Shown: one piece after another, positions 39,529-46,899 of the stretch
Position numbering within the stretch: the first letter of the stretch is position 1
Layout: each line of letters opens with the position of its first letter
Assembly (NCBI GenBank): GCA_035499735.1
Contig: DATJYC010000033.1
Location: forward strand, 79,095 to 143,094
Direction of reading: 5' to 3'
DNA: 64,000 nucleotides
From: VBDM01 sp035499735
Lineage (GTDB): Bacteria > Pseudomonadota > Gammaproteobacteria > Burkholderiales > SG8-39
Notes under the pieces: generated by a model
What the model was told of the DNA's origin: nothing
What the model saw: only the letters and a program-made list of their open reading frames with translations
Databases searched by the model: none
Made by a program: the position numbers and the translations under genes

Positions 39529-39995
39529 GACTCCTCGTGGTGGCCGTGAGCGGGCGCATGCCGGGCTGGGTCGACGAGGCGTTCGGCGAATACGCAAAAC
39601 GCATGCCGCGGGGCCTGAAGACGGAGCTGGTCGAGATCCGGCCGGAGCCGCGCTCGACCGGAAAGACGCCGGAGCAGCTGATGCGGGCCGAGGCCGGACG
39701 CATCGCGCGCGCGCTGCCGCGGGGAGCGTTCGTCGCGGCGCTCGACGAGCGCGGGAGCGAGATGACAACCGCGGAGCTCGCACACTGGCTCGAGGGGCGC
39801 AGGCGGGACGGCAGGGATATGGCCTTCCTGATCGGCGGACCGGACGGGCTCGATGCGAACATCAGGCGCGGCGCTCACGCCACGCTGCGCCTTTCCGCCA
39901 TGACTCTCCCCCATGGGCTCGCGCGCGTGCTTCTCGCCGAGCAGCTCTATCGCGCCGCCTCCATCCTGGAAAACCACCCCTATCATCGCGCATGA
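39525..39995 (+). CDS. rlmH: 23S rRNA pseudouridine-1915 N3-methyltransferase
   Basis: A 156-residue SPOUT methyltransferase that modifies pseudouridine 1915 of 23S rRNA in helix 69. It starts MRLLVVAVSGRMPGWVDEAF; AALDERGSEMTTAELAHWL near residue 70, FLIGGPDGLDANIRRGAH near 102 (SAM knot) and the C-terminal LLAEQLYRAASILENHPYH are diagnostic. The size is exactly that of the family. Its start overlaps the rsfS stop and its stop overlaps the maf start. Confidence 0.96.
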   Translation: MRLLVVAVSGRMPGWVDEAFGEYAKRMPRGLKTELVEIRPEPRSTGKTPEQLMRAEAGRIARALPRGAFVAALDERGSEMTTAELAHWLEGRRRDGRDMAFLIGGPDGLDANIRRGAHATLRLSAMTLPHGLARVLLAEQLYRAASILENHPYHRA

Positions 39996-40603
39996 GCGCG
40001 GCCCCGCCCAGGAGCAAGGTCTACCTCGCCTCGCGCAGCCCGCGCCGCCGCGAGCTGCTGAAGCAGATCGGCGTCGCCTTCGAGGTGCTGATGCTGCGCG
40101 ACCACCCGGGGCGCAACGTCGACGTGGACGAGTCGCAGCAACCCGGCGAAGGCCCCGACGAGTACGTGCGCCGCGCGTGCCGCGCCAAGGCCGACTCCGG
40201 CTGGCAGAGAGTCGTGCAGCGGCACTTGCGCCCCTTTCCGGTGCTGGCGGCCGACACGGTCGTGTGCGTCGACGAGATCATCCTCGGCAAGCCGCCCGAC
40301 GCCGCTCACGCGGCGAAGATGCTGCGCCTCCTGTCGGGCCGCGAGCATCGCGTGCTCACGGCGGTGGCGCTCAAGTTCGACGACCGCGGGGAGCTCTTGG
40401 TCAGCGAGTCGCGCGTGCGTTTCGCCGATCTCTCCCAGGCCGAAATCGAAGCCTACGTCGCGAGCGGCGAGCCGACCGACAAGGCCGGCGGCTATGCGAT
40501 CCAGGGCCGCGCCGGCGCCTTCGTGACCGAGCTGCACGGCAGCTACTCGGGCGTGATGGGCCTGCCGCTCTACGAGACGAGTCAGCTCATCAGGAATTTC
40601 TAG
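39992..40603 (+). CDS. maf: Maf family nucleotide pyrophosphatase
   Basis: A 203-residue house-cleaning pyrophosphatase that hydrolyses non-canonical nucleoside triphosphates. VYLASRSPRRRELLKQIGV at the N-terminus is the Maf motif; VLAADTVVCVDEIILGKP near residue 88 contains the catalytic Asp; GREHRVLTAVAL and PTDKAGGYAIQGRAGAFV near 165 follow. The tyrosine-rich GGYAIQG form fits YhdE-like members (dTTP/UTP preference), but this is an inference. It lies between rlmH and rng. Confidence 0.94.
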   Translation: MSAAPPRSKVYLASRSPRRRELLKQIGVAFEVLMLRDHPGRNVDVDESQQPGEGPDEYVRRACRAKADSGWQRVVQRHLRPFPVLAADTVVCVDEIILGKPPDAAHAAKMLRLLSGREHRVLTAVALKFDDRGELLVSESRVRFADLSQAEIEAYVASGEPTDKAGGYAIQGRAGAFVTELHGSYSGVMGLPLYETSQLIRNF

Positions 40604-40626
40604 ATCGGGGTATCCTCGCCTTCGCC

Positions 40627-42093
40627 ATGGCCGAGGACATCCTGATCAACTGCACGCCTCAGGAAACGCGCGTCGCGGTGATGCAAGCGGGCGTCCCGCA
40701 GGAGCTGCACATCGAGCGCATGGCGAGCCGCGGCCTGGTGGGCAACATCTACGCGGGGAAGGTGGCGCGGGTGCTTCCGGGCATGCAGTCGGCCTTCATC
40801 GAGATCGGGCTGGACCGCGCGGGCTTTCTGCACGTCGCCGACATCTGGGAAGAGCGCCAGAACTCGCAGGCGGGCGACACGCCGGCGAAGCCGATCGAGC
40901 GCATCCTCTCGGAAGGCCAGTCGCTCCTCGTGCAGGTGATCAAGGACCCCATCGGCACGAAGGGCGCGCGCCTGTCGACGCAGATCTCGATCGCCGGGCG
41001 GCTCGTGGTCTACCTGCCGCAGGACCCGCACATCGGCATATCCCAGCGCATCCAGGACGAGACCGAGCGGCAGGTGCTTCGCGACAAGCTGCAGCAGCTC
41101 CTGCCCGCGGACGAGACCGGGGGATACATCATCCGCACCGTGGCCGAGGCGGCGACCGAAGCGGAGCTCCGCGCCGACATCGAATACCTGCGGAAGCTCT
41201 GGCACGGCATCCGCGGCCGCGCGTTCACCTCGCACGCGCCCGCACTGCTGTACCAGGACCTGTCTCTCGCGCAGCGCGCGCTGCGCGACATCGCCGGCGA
41301 AACGACCGGCCGGATCCTGATCGACTCGCGCGAGAACTTCCAGAAGCTGAGGGAATTCGCCGACGAATACACCCCCAAGGTGCTCGGAAAGCTCGAGCAC
41401 TACACCGGCGAGCGGCCGCTCTTCGACCTGTACAACGTCGAGGACGAGATCGAACGCGCGCTCGCGCGCCGCGTCGAGCTGAAGAGTGGCGGATATCTGA
41501 TCCTCGACCAGACCGAGGCGATGACCACCGTGGACGTCAACACGGGCGGCTACGTCGGCACGCGCAACTTCGACGACACGGTCTTCAAGACCAACCTCGA
41601 GGCGGCTCAGGTGATCGCCCGCCAGCTGCGACTGCGGAACCTCGGCGGCATCATCATCATCGACTTCATCGACATGGACTCGGCGGAGCACCGCGCAGCG
41701 GTGCTCGCGGAGTTCAACCGCGCGCTGGCGCGCGACCGAACCCGCATCACCGTGAACGGATTCACCGGGCTGGGCCTCGTCGAAATGACGCGCAAGCGCA
41801 CGCGCGAGTCGCTCGAGCACGTCCTGTGCGAGCCCTGCCCCGCGTGCAACGGGCGCGGGGCGGTGAAGACGGCGCAGACGGTCTGCTACGAGGTGCTGCG
41901 CGAGATCCTGCGCGAGTCGCGCCAGTTCAGCGCGAGCGAGTTCCGCATCCTCGCGTCGCAAGCGGTGATCGACATGTTTCTGGAGGAGGAGTCCCAGTCC
42001 CTCGCCATGCTCGGCGACTTCATCGGCAAGCCCGTGTCGATGCAGGTCGAGACGAGCTACGGGCAGGAGCAGTTCGATATCATCCTGATGTAG
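40627..42093 (+). CDS. rng: Ribonuclease G
   Basis: A 488-residue endoribonuclease that matures the 5' end of 16S rRNA and degrades mRNAs. It lacks the long C-terminal scaffold of RNase E. An S1-like domain begins near GNIYAGKVARVLPGMQSAFI (residue 40); the catalytic DNase I-like part has DQTEAMTTVDVNTGGYVG near 300 and IIIIDFIDMDS near 340 with the metal-binding aspartates; CEPCPACNGRG near 400 is the zinc link for dimerisation. The ATG at 40627 gives MAEDILINCTPQETRVAV, the normal N-terminus. A TATCCT -10-like element lies ten bases before it. Confidence 0.96.
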   Translation: MAEDILINCTPQETRVAVMQAGVPQELHIERMASRGLVGNIYAGKVARVLPGMQSAFIEIGLDRAGFLHVADIWEERQNSQAGDTPAKPIERILSEGQSLLVQVIKDPIGTKGARLSTQISIAGRLVVYLPQDPHIGISQRIQDETERQVLRDKLQQLLPADETGGYIIRTVAEAATEAELRADIEYLRKLWHGIRGRAFTSHAPALLYQDLSLAQRALRDIAGETTGRILIDSRENFQKLREFADEYTPKVLGKLEHYTGERPLFDLYNVEDEIERALARRVELKSGGYLILDQTEAMTTVDVNTGGYVGTRNFDDTVFKTNLEAAQVIARQLRLRNLGGIIIIDFIDMDSAEHRAAVLAEFNRALARDRTRITVNGFTGLGLVEMTRKRTRESLEHVLCEPCPACNGRGAVKTAQTVCYEVLREILRESRQFSASEFRILASQAVIDMFLEEESQSLAMLGDFIGKPVSMQVETSYGQEQFDIILM

Positions 42094-42095
42094 TT

Positions 42096-42341
42096 ATGGA
42101 CCCCGACAAGCTCTCGGCGCGTGAGAAGGCCCTGATCGAGGAGGCGCGCCGCGAGGCGGCTTCGCCCCGGGCGGAGAAGGCCGCCCCCTCGCCGGCCGAG
42201 CGCCTCGCCCAGCTCATGGCCGAGGAACGCGCCCAGACGCTGGAGCGAAAGAGGAAGATGCGCCGCTACGGCCTGACGATCTCGGGCGCGATCGCGGCGC
42301 TGTTCGTGCTGTGGCTGCTGCGCGCCTTCCGCCGGCGCTAG
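42096..42341 (+). CDS. Small C-terminally anchored membrane protein, unknown
   Basis: An 81-residue protein that begins two bases after the rng stop. It has a charged helical N-terminal part (LSAREKALIEEARREAAS, then AERLAQLMAEERAQTLERK) and one C-terminal hydrophobic helix (LTISGAIAALFVLWLLRAF) ending in RRR, so it is probably a tail-anchored inner-membrane protein with a cytoplasmic coiled-coil. I do not recognise the family. Its position suggests co-transcription with rng and perhaps a membrane link for RNase G, but that is speculation. Confidence 0.75.
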   Translation: MDPDKLSAREKALIEEARREAASPRAEKAAPSPAERLAQLMAEERAQTLERKRKMRRYGLTISGAIAALFVLWLLRAFRRR

Positions 42342-42355
42342 TCCGCGCACTGCCC

Positions 42356-43330
42356 CTATTCGATCACGCCTAGCCTTCCGTTGTGCGAGCCCATGTACCA
42401 GAGCCGCCCCTGGGCGTCGACGATCGCCTTGCGGATGCCGACGTTCTTCGACGGAAGCTGGAACACCTGGAACCGCCCGGTCTTCGGATCGAGCATAGCC
42501 ACCGTGTCGCGCTCGATCTCGCTCGCGAGCACGCGCCCGGCCCCGTCCACCGTAATCGCGTACGGGCCCCCGCGCTCGCCCGCGGGCATCTCGTACTCCT
42601 TGAGGACCTTCGCAGCGGCCGGGTCGATGTGCGCAATCCTGCCGACGCCGTAGAGCGTCACCCACAGCGTGCCGTCGGGCGCCGCCGCGACGCGCCGGGG
42701 CATCGTCCCAGGCCCCATGTACAGCTCGCCGACCTTGCCGGTCCTGACGTCGATGATCCCCATCCTGTCGGCGCCCATGCGGCAGACCCATACCTTACCG
42801 ACTTTGTCGAGCGCGATGCCGTAGGGACCGCCCGACATGCGGTATTCGCTGATCTTGCCGCTCGGGCGGTCGAGGCGCCCGACGTAGCCCGACTGGCTCG
42901 TGAACCAGATGGTGCCGGCGTCGTCAATGACCAGCGTATGCGGGCTGCCGCCCGAGGGCGCGCGGAACTCGACCACTTTTCCGGTCGCGGGATCGAGCTC
43001 GCCGATCACGCCCTTGCCGTTGCCCGTGTACCAGACCTTTCCCGCGGGATCGACGAGCAGCCCGTGCGGGTGCGTGCCCTCGGGGAGATTCCACTCGCTG
43101 AACTTCTGCGTCTTCGTGTCGAAGCGCGCGATGCGGTCGGCGTACATCACCGTGATGTAGATATTGCCGTCGGGACCCGGCGCCGGATCGCGCGCGAACT
43201 TCGGCGTCGGCACCGGCCACTCGGATACCTTGCCGGAAAAGTCGCGCGCGCCCGGAGTGATGCCGTAGTTGGAGCCGCCTGCGAAGGCGGCGAGAGGCAG
43301 GAGCACCGCGAGCAGGGCACAGCTTCGCAT
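42356..43330 (-). CDS. Secreted beta-propeller protein, virginiamycin B lyase (Vgb)-like
   Basis: A 324-residue protein with a Sec signal (SCALLAVLLPLAAFAGG) and a repeated propeller pattern. Blades of about 42 residues recur: GPDGNIYITVMYADRIARFD, VDPAGKVWYTGNGKGVIGEL, IDDAGTIWFTSQSGYVGRLD, APDGTLWVTLYGVGRIAHID, VDAQGRLWYMGSHNGRLGVI. This is the streptogramin-lyase-like seven-blade family. Most environmental members are not antibiotic lyases and have unknown periplasmic roles, so resistance should not be assumed. The start at 43330 is set by the signal peptide. It lies beside the tRNA-Arg gene, which is on the same strand upstream. Confidence 0.88.
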   Translation of the reverse strand: MRSCALLAVLLPLAAFAGGSNYGITPGARDFSGKVSEWPVPTPKFARDPAPGPDGNIYITVMYADRIARFDTKTQKFSEWNLPEGTHPHGLLVDPAGKVWYTGNGKGVIGELDPATGKVVEFRAPSGGSPHTLVIDDAGTIWFTSQSGYVGRLDRPSGKISEYRMSGGPYGIALDKVGKVWVCRMGADRMGIIDVRTGKVGELYMGPGTMPRRVAAAPDGTLWVTLYGVGRIAHIDPAAAKVLKEYEMPAGERGGPYAITVDGAGRVLASEIERDTVAMLDPKTGRFQVFQLPSKNVGIRKAIVDAQGRLWYMGSHNGRLGVIE

Positions 43331-43352
43331 CGGAGTCCCTGATCTTGAAGTG

Positions 43353-43428
43353 TGGCGCGCCCGGCGCGAATCGAACGCGCGACCTATGGCTTCGGAGGCC
43401 ATCACTCTATCCCCTGAGCTACGGGCGC
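43353..43428 (-). tRNA. tRNA-Arg (anticodon CCG)
   Basis: A 76-base tRNA including an encoded 3' CCA. The acceptor stem pairs GCGCCCG with CGGGCGC, followed by discriminator G. The D-arm region carries AGCTCAGGGGATAGAG. The anticodon arm is ATGGC-CTCCGAA-GCCAT, giving anticodon CCG (codon CGG). The T-arm has GTTCGATTC. All arms close well, so the gene should be functional. Confidence 0.96.
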
Positions 43429-43439
43429 GGGGTGGGCAA

Positions 43440-44018
43440 TTATACACCGCGAGATAGGGGCGACCGCGCCGCGGGAAGCAGTGTGTCGATCAGCTGCATC
43501 GTCTCCCCGACCGAGCTCGCGCGGCGCAAGAACCGCGCGATGCTCGGGCGCAGCACGCCGTACGCGCCGAAGCGCTCGATCATCTCGGTGAAGGGCGCCC
43601 AGAATCCGTCGCTTGCGCACAGGATCACCGGCTTCGCCTGCAGGCCGAGGTCGTTGAGGGTGAGCATCTCGATCATCTCGTTGAGCGTTCCTATGCCCCC
43701 GGGAATCGCCACGAAGAGGTCGGCGGCTTCGCTCATGCGAAGCTTGCGCTCGGCGAGCGTCTCGACGATCACCAGCGTGCCCAGATCGGCCGCGGCGTGC
43801 TCGGGACGCATCAGGTGCCGCGGCATGATGCCCAGCACCTCGCCCCCCGCGGCCACCGCGGCGCGCGCGGCCACGCCCATCAGGCCGCGCCCGCTCCCGC
43901 CGTACACCAGGCGCATTCCGCCAAAGGCGCACGCGGTCCCGAACTCGGCAGCGAGCTGTCGAGCGGCGGCGGGAAGATCCTCTTTGGCGGAGCAGAACAG
44001 GCAGACGGAGCGCTTCAT
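43440..44018 (-). CDS. LOG family protein (cytokinin-riboside phosphoribohydrolase-like)
   Basis: A 192-residue Rossmann-like protein. It starts VCLFCSAKEDLPAAARQLAA, has RLVYGGSGRGLMGVAARA near residue 37 and the active-site motif FVAIPGGIGTLNEMIEML near 104 (PGGxGTxxE). LOG proteins hydrolyse nucleoside 5'-monophosphates at the N-glycosidic bond; in bacteria they are often called TIGR00730 or lysine-decarboxylase-like, a misnomer. The ATG at 44018 is preceded after eight bases by TATTCT and has no ribosome-binding site. It lies just upstream of the tRNA-Arg gene and diverges from the cytochrome c5 gene. Confidence 0.9.
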   Translation of the reverse strand: MKRSVCLFCSAKEDLPAAARQLAAEFGTACAFGGMRLVYGGSGRGLMGVAARAAVAAGGEVLGIMPRHLMRPEHAAADLGTLVIVETLAERKLRMSEAADLFVAIPGGIGTLNEMIEMLTLNDLGLQAKPVILCASDGFWAPFTEMIERFGAYGVLRPSIARFLRRASSVGETMQLIDTLLPAARSPLSRGV

Positions 44019-44026
44019 CTGCTTCG

Positions 44027-44032
44027 AGAATA
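44027..44032 (-). promoter_or_regulatory. -10-like TATTCT eight bases before the LOG gene
   Basis: Minus-strand TATTCT ends eight bases before ATG 44018, with no Shine-Dalgarno sequence between. A leaderless start is inferred. Confidence 0.35.
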
Positions 44033-44045
44033 TCGCAGCAGGCGC

Positions 44046-44051
44046 TATAAT
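44046..44051 (+). promoter_or_regulatory. -10 element (TATAAT) of the cytochrome c5 gene
   Basis: Perfect TATAAT 33 bases before the ATG at 44085; the -35 region (TTCGAG at the right distance) is poor. This one has a conventional leader length. Confidence 0.4.
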
Positions 44052-44084
44052 GCGCGCTTTATTTTCCACGCTCACGACCGGCAG

Positions 44085-44870
44085 ATGAGCAGCGACTCCC
44101 ACGAATCCCTGATCAAGACCCCAAAGCAGCTCGTTGTCGTGGTGCTGCTCGCGTTTCTCGTGCCGATCATGCTGGCCGTGCTCCTGTCGCAGCTCGCGAC
44201 GAGCGGCAGGATCATCGACAAGAACGCGATGTCGCCCGAGGAGGTCGCCGCGCGCATCAAGCCGGTGGCCGACGCCCTGGTCGGCGGCGGCGCGTCCGCC
44301 GCCAAGGCGCTGCGGACCGGGGAGCAGGTCTACAAGTCCGTATGCACCGCCTGCCACGCCACCGGCGTCGCGAACGCGCCGAAGTTCGGCAACAAGGGCG
44401 ACTGGGCGCCTCGCCTCCATGAAGGCCAGAAAGGGCTGGTGCAGGAGGCCCTGAAGGGCAAGGGCGCGATGCCGCCGCGCGGCGGCGCTTCCGATCTCAG
44501 CGACCTTGAGGTGGAGCGCGCGGTCGTCTACATGGCGAACGCCGCGGGGGCCGGTTTCAAGGAGCCCGCTGCGCCCGCCGCTGCCGCCGCTCCCGCGAGC
44601 GCGCCGGCGGCCAAGGCCGCGCCGGCCGCGGCCGACGGCAAGAAGGTCTACGAGTCGACGTGCATCGCCTGCCACGGGCTCGGCGTCGCCAACGCGCCGA
44701 AATTCGGCGACAAGAAGGCGTGGGCGCCTCACCTCATGCACGGCGTCGACCACCTCTACGAGAACGCGCTCAAAGGCGTGAACGCGATGCCGCCGCGCGG
44801 CGGCAACCTCACGCTCTCCGACGCCGACGTCAAGGCGGCGGTCGATTACATGCTCAAGGCGGTGAAGTGA
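44085..44870 (+). CDS. Membrane-anchored di-haem cytochrome c (c5 family)
   Basis: A 261-residue protein anchored by one N-terminal helix (LVVVVLLAFLVPIMLAVLL) with two tandem cytochrome c5 domains. The haem sites are VCTACHATGVANAPKFG near residue 88 and TCIACHGLGVANAPKFG near 190; each is followed about 45 residues later by the ligand Met in AMPPRGG. The two halves are nearly repeats and are joined by an Ala/Pro-rich linker (residues about 160-178). Such proteins carry electrons between the bc1 complex and terminal oxidases or other periplasmic partners. Confidence 0.94.
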   Translation: MSSDSHESLIKTPKQLVVVVLLAFLVPIMLAVLLSQLATSGRIIDKNAMSPEEVAARIKPVADALVGGGASAAKALRTGEQVYKSVCTACHATGVANAPKFGNKGDWAPRLHEGQKGLVQEALKGKGAMPPRGGASDLSDLEVERAVVYMANAAGAGFKEPAAPAAAAAPASAPAAKAAPAAADGKKVYESTCIACHGLGVANAPKFGDKKAWAPHLMHGVDHLYENALKGVNAMPPRGGNLTLSDADVKAAVDYMLKAVK

Positions 44871-44878
44871 ACTAGACC

Positions 44879-45259
44879 GTGATCGATCACCTCGATCACA
44901 TCGTGCTGACGACGGCGCACACCGACCGGTGCATCGATTTCTATACCCGGGTGCTCGGAATGAGGCTCGAGCGCTTCGGCGAGGGCCGCATGGCGCTCAA
45001 GTTCGGCGGCCAGAAGATCAACCTGCACGAGAAGGGGCGGGAGTTCTCGCCGCGGGCGACGCTGGCCGCGCCGGGCACGCTGGACATCTGCTTCATCGCC
45101 TCGGCCCCGCTGAAGGACGTGATCGCGCGGCTCGTCTCCGCCGGGGTGCCCATCATCGAGGGCCCGGTCGCGAAGACCGGCGCGATGGGGCCGATCCGCT
45201 CGGTCTACGTCAGGGATCCGGACGGCAACCTCGTGGAGATTTCAGAACGGGCCGGTTGA
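44879..45259 (+). CDS. VOC superfamily protein (glyoxalase/dioxygenase-like)
   Basis: A 126-residue single-unit vicinal-oxygen-chelate protein. The start DHLDHIVLTTAHTDRCIDFY has the first metal-ligand His, and VRDPDGNLVEISE near residue 115 has the final Glu ligand. LKFGGQKINLHEKGREF near 42 is typical of a common subgroup annotated as VOC virulence or bleomycin-resistance-like protein. No substrate can be assigned. GTG at 44879 is the start that gives the full first beta strand. It follows the cytochrome gene by eight bases and precedes gshB by 16. Confidence 0.88.
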   Translation: MIDHLDHIVLTTAHTDRCIDFYTRVLGMRLERFGEGRMALKFGGQKINLHEKGREFSPRATLAAPGTLDICFIASAPLKDVIARLVSAGVPIIEGPVAKTGAMGPIRSVYVRDPDGNLVEISERAG

Positions 45260-45263
45260 GCCT

Positions 45264-45269
45264 TAGAAT
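45264..45269 (+). promoter_or_regulatory. -10-like TAGAAT six bases before gshB
   Basis: TAGAAT ends six bases before the gshB ATG, so transcription from it would start at the A of the start codon. GAGGCG lies between and could also act as ribosome-binding site on read-through mRNA. Confidence 0.4.
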
Positions 45270-45275
45270 GAGGCG

Positions 45276-46232
45276 ATGAAGATTCTCTTCATCGCCGATC
45301 CGCTCGAATCGTTCAAGACCTACAAGGACTCGACCTACGCCATGATGGTCGAGGCGGCGAAGCGCGGGCACGAGCTCCACTTCGCGCTCCAGGAAGGCGT
45401 CATGTGGAAGGACAGGCGGGTCGTGGCCGAGTCCGTCCCTCTTTCGCTGACCGGAGACAAGGAGGCCTGGTACCGGACCGGGCGGGCGGGGCAGGCCCGG
45501 GTCGCGGACTTCGACGCGGTGCTGATGCGGAAGGATCCTCCCTTCAACGGCGAATACCTCACCAGCACCTGGCTCCTCGAGCTGGCCCAGCGCGAGGGCG
45601 CGAAGGTGTTCAATCACCCGCGCGCGCTGCGCGACCACAGCGAGAAGCTCGCCATCGCCGAGTTCCCGGACCTGGCCGCCCCCACGCTGGTGACGCGCCT
45701 GGAGCGCGAGCTGCAGGATTTCATCGACGCCAACGGCGATGTCGTGCTCAAGCCCCTGGACGCGATGGGCGGGCGCTCGGTGTTCCGCGTCACCGACCGC
45801 GATCCCAACCGCAACGTCATCATCGAGACGCTCACCGCGGACGGCGCCACCTCGATCATGGCGCAGCGCTACATCCCCGAGATCCGTGACGGCGACAAGC
45901 GCATTCTCCTCATCGCCGGCGAGCCCGTGCCGCACTGCCTCGCGCGCATCCCCAAGCCCGGCGAGACCCGCGGCAACCTCGCCGCCGGCGGGACCGGCGT
46001 GGCGCGTCCGCTGACCAAGCGCGATCTGGAGATCGCCAGGGCGATCGGCCCGCGGCTCGCCGAGCGCGGGCTGCTCCTCGTCGGCCTCGACGTGATCGGC
46101 GACTGGCTCACCGAGATCAACGTCACCAGCCCGACCTGCTTCCAGGAGATCACGGAGCAGACCGGATTCGGCGTTGCGGGGATGTTCGTCGACGCGCTCG
46201 AGGCCGCCTGCCGGACACGGGTGCGCGCATGA
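45276..46232 (+). CDS. gshB: Glutathione synthetase
   Basis: A 318-residue ATP-grasp ligase that joins gamma-glutamylcysteine and glycine. MKILFIADPLESFKTYKDST at the N-terminus, LMRKDPPFNGEYLTSTWLLE near residue 85, DVVLKPLDAMGGRSVFRV near 155 and GETRGNLAAGGTGVARPL near 230 are all family landmarks; EINVTSPTCFQEI closes the metal site. It overlaps the PTS IIA gene by four bases (ATGA), an arrangement usual in betaproteobacteria. Confidence 0.97.
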   Translation: MKILFIADPLESFKTYKDSTYAMMVEAAKRGHELHFALQEGVMWKDRRVVAESVPLSLTGDKEAWYRTGRAGQARVADFDAVLMRKDPPFNGEYLTSTWLLELAQREGAKVFNHPRALRDHSEKLAIAEFPDLAAPTLVTRLERELQDFIDANGDVVLKPLDAMGGRSVFRVTDRDPNRNVIIETLTADGATSIMAQRYIPEIRDGDKRILLIAGEPVPHCLARIPKPGETRGNLAAGGTGVARPLTKRDLEIARAIGPRLAERGLLLVGLDVIGDWLTEINVTSPTCFQEITEQTGFGVAGMFVDALEAACRTRVRA

Positions 46233-46642
46233 TCGGGATCCTCATCGTCTCGCACGGCGGCTTCGGCGAGGCGCTCGTGCACAGCGCGAGCCACGTCCTC
46301 GGCCGCCGTCCCCCGCAGGTGCAGCAGATGGGCGTGGGGCTGAAGGACGATCCCGACCGGGTGCTGTCGAAGGCGCGCGAGCTGCTCCGCCAGGTCGACA
46401 CGGGCGAAGGGGTGCTGATCCTGACCGACATGCTCGGCGCGACGCCGTCGAACGTCGCCACGCGGCTGCTCGAGGCGGGCCGCGTCGAGGGTCTCGCCGG
46501 CGCGAGCCTGCCGATGCTGATCCGCGCCCTCACCTACCGCGACGAGCCGCTCGCCGCGGTGGTCGCGAAAGCCGTGAGCGGCGGACACGAGGGCGTCGTC
46601 CACCTCACGACCGACGTCTGCAATGCCGCAAACCGAGGCTGA
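46229..46642 (+). CDS. PTS system EIIA component, mannose (EIIA-Man) type
   Basis: A 137-residue phosphocarrier. The phosphorylated His is in GILIVSHGGFGEALVHSASH (residue 9), and GVLILTDMLGATPSNVATRL near residue 68 is the second conserved segment. It takes phosphate from HPr. No EIIB or EIIC gene is visible in this window, so I infer a regulatory rather than transport role. It overlaps gshB by four bases and HPr by 20 bases. Confidence 0.92.
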   Translation: MIGILIVSHGGFGEALVHSASHVLGRRPPQVQQMGVGLKDDPDRVLSKARELLRQVDTGEGVLILTDMLGATPSNVATRLLEAGRVEGLAGASLPMLIRALTYRDEPLAAVVAKAVSGGHEGVVHLTTDVCNAANRG

Positions 46643-46892
46643 AATCGTGAACAAGCTCGGACTGCACGCGCGCGCGGCGGCGAGGCTCACCGAGGTCGCT
46701 GGCGCCTTCGCATCGGAGGTCTGGCTGTCGCGCAACGGGCGCCGCGTGAACGCGAAGAGCATCATGGGCGTGATGATGCTCGCCGCGGGGAAGGGCAGCC
46801 GCGTTCTCATCGAGGCGGACGGCGAGGACGCGGAGGCCGCGATCGCCGCGCTGCTCAAGCTGATCGCCGAGCGCTTCGGCGAGGAGGAGTGA
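46623..46892 (+). CDS. ptsH: Phosphocarrier protein HPr
   Basis: An 89-residue HPr. The phosphoryl-accepting His is in VNKLGLHARAAARL (about residue 16) and the regulatory Ser in VNAKSIMGVMMLAAGKGS (about residue 47), the site used by HPr kinase where that enzyme is present. The start overlaps the EIIA gene by 20 bases; a GTG ten codons in is an alternative. It passes phosphate from EI to the EIIA encoded upstream. Confidence 0.95.
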   Translation: MPQTEAEIVNKLGLHARAAARLTEVAGAFASEVWLSRNGRRVNAKSIMGVMMLAAGKGSRVLIEADGEDAEAAIAALLKLIAERFGEEE

Positions 46893-46899
46893 GACCCGA

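Noticed and set aside
42356..43330. Antibiotic (streptogramin) resistance gene
   Set aside because: The propeller fold and signal peptide are clear, but most Vgb-like proteins in environmental bacteria are not drug lyases, and catalytic residues cannot be confirmed by eye.
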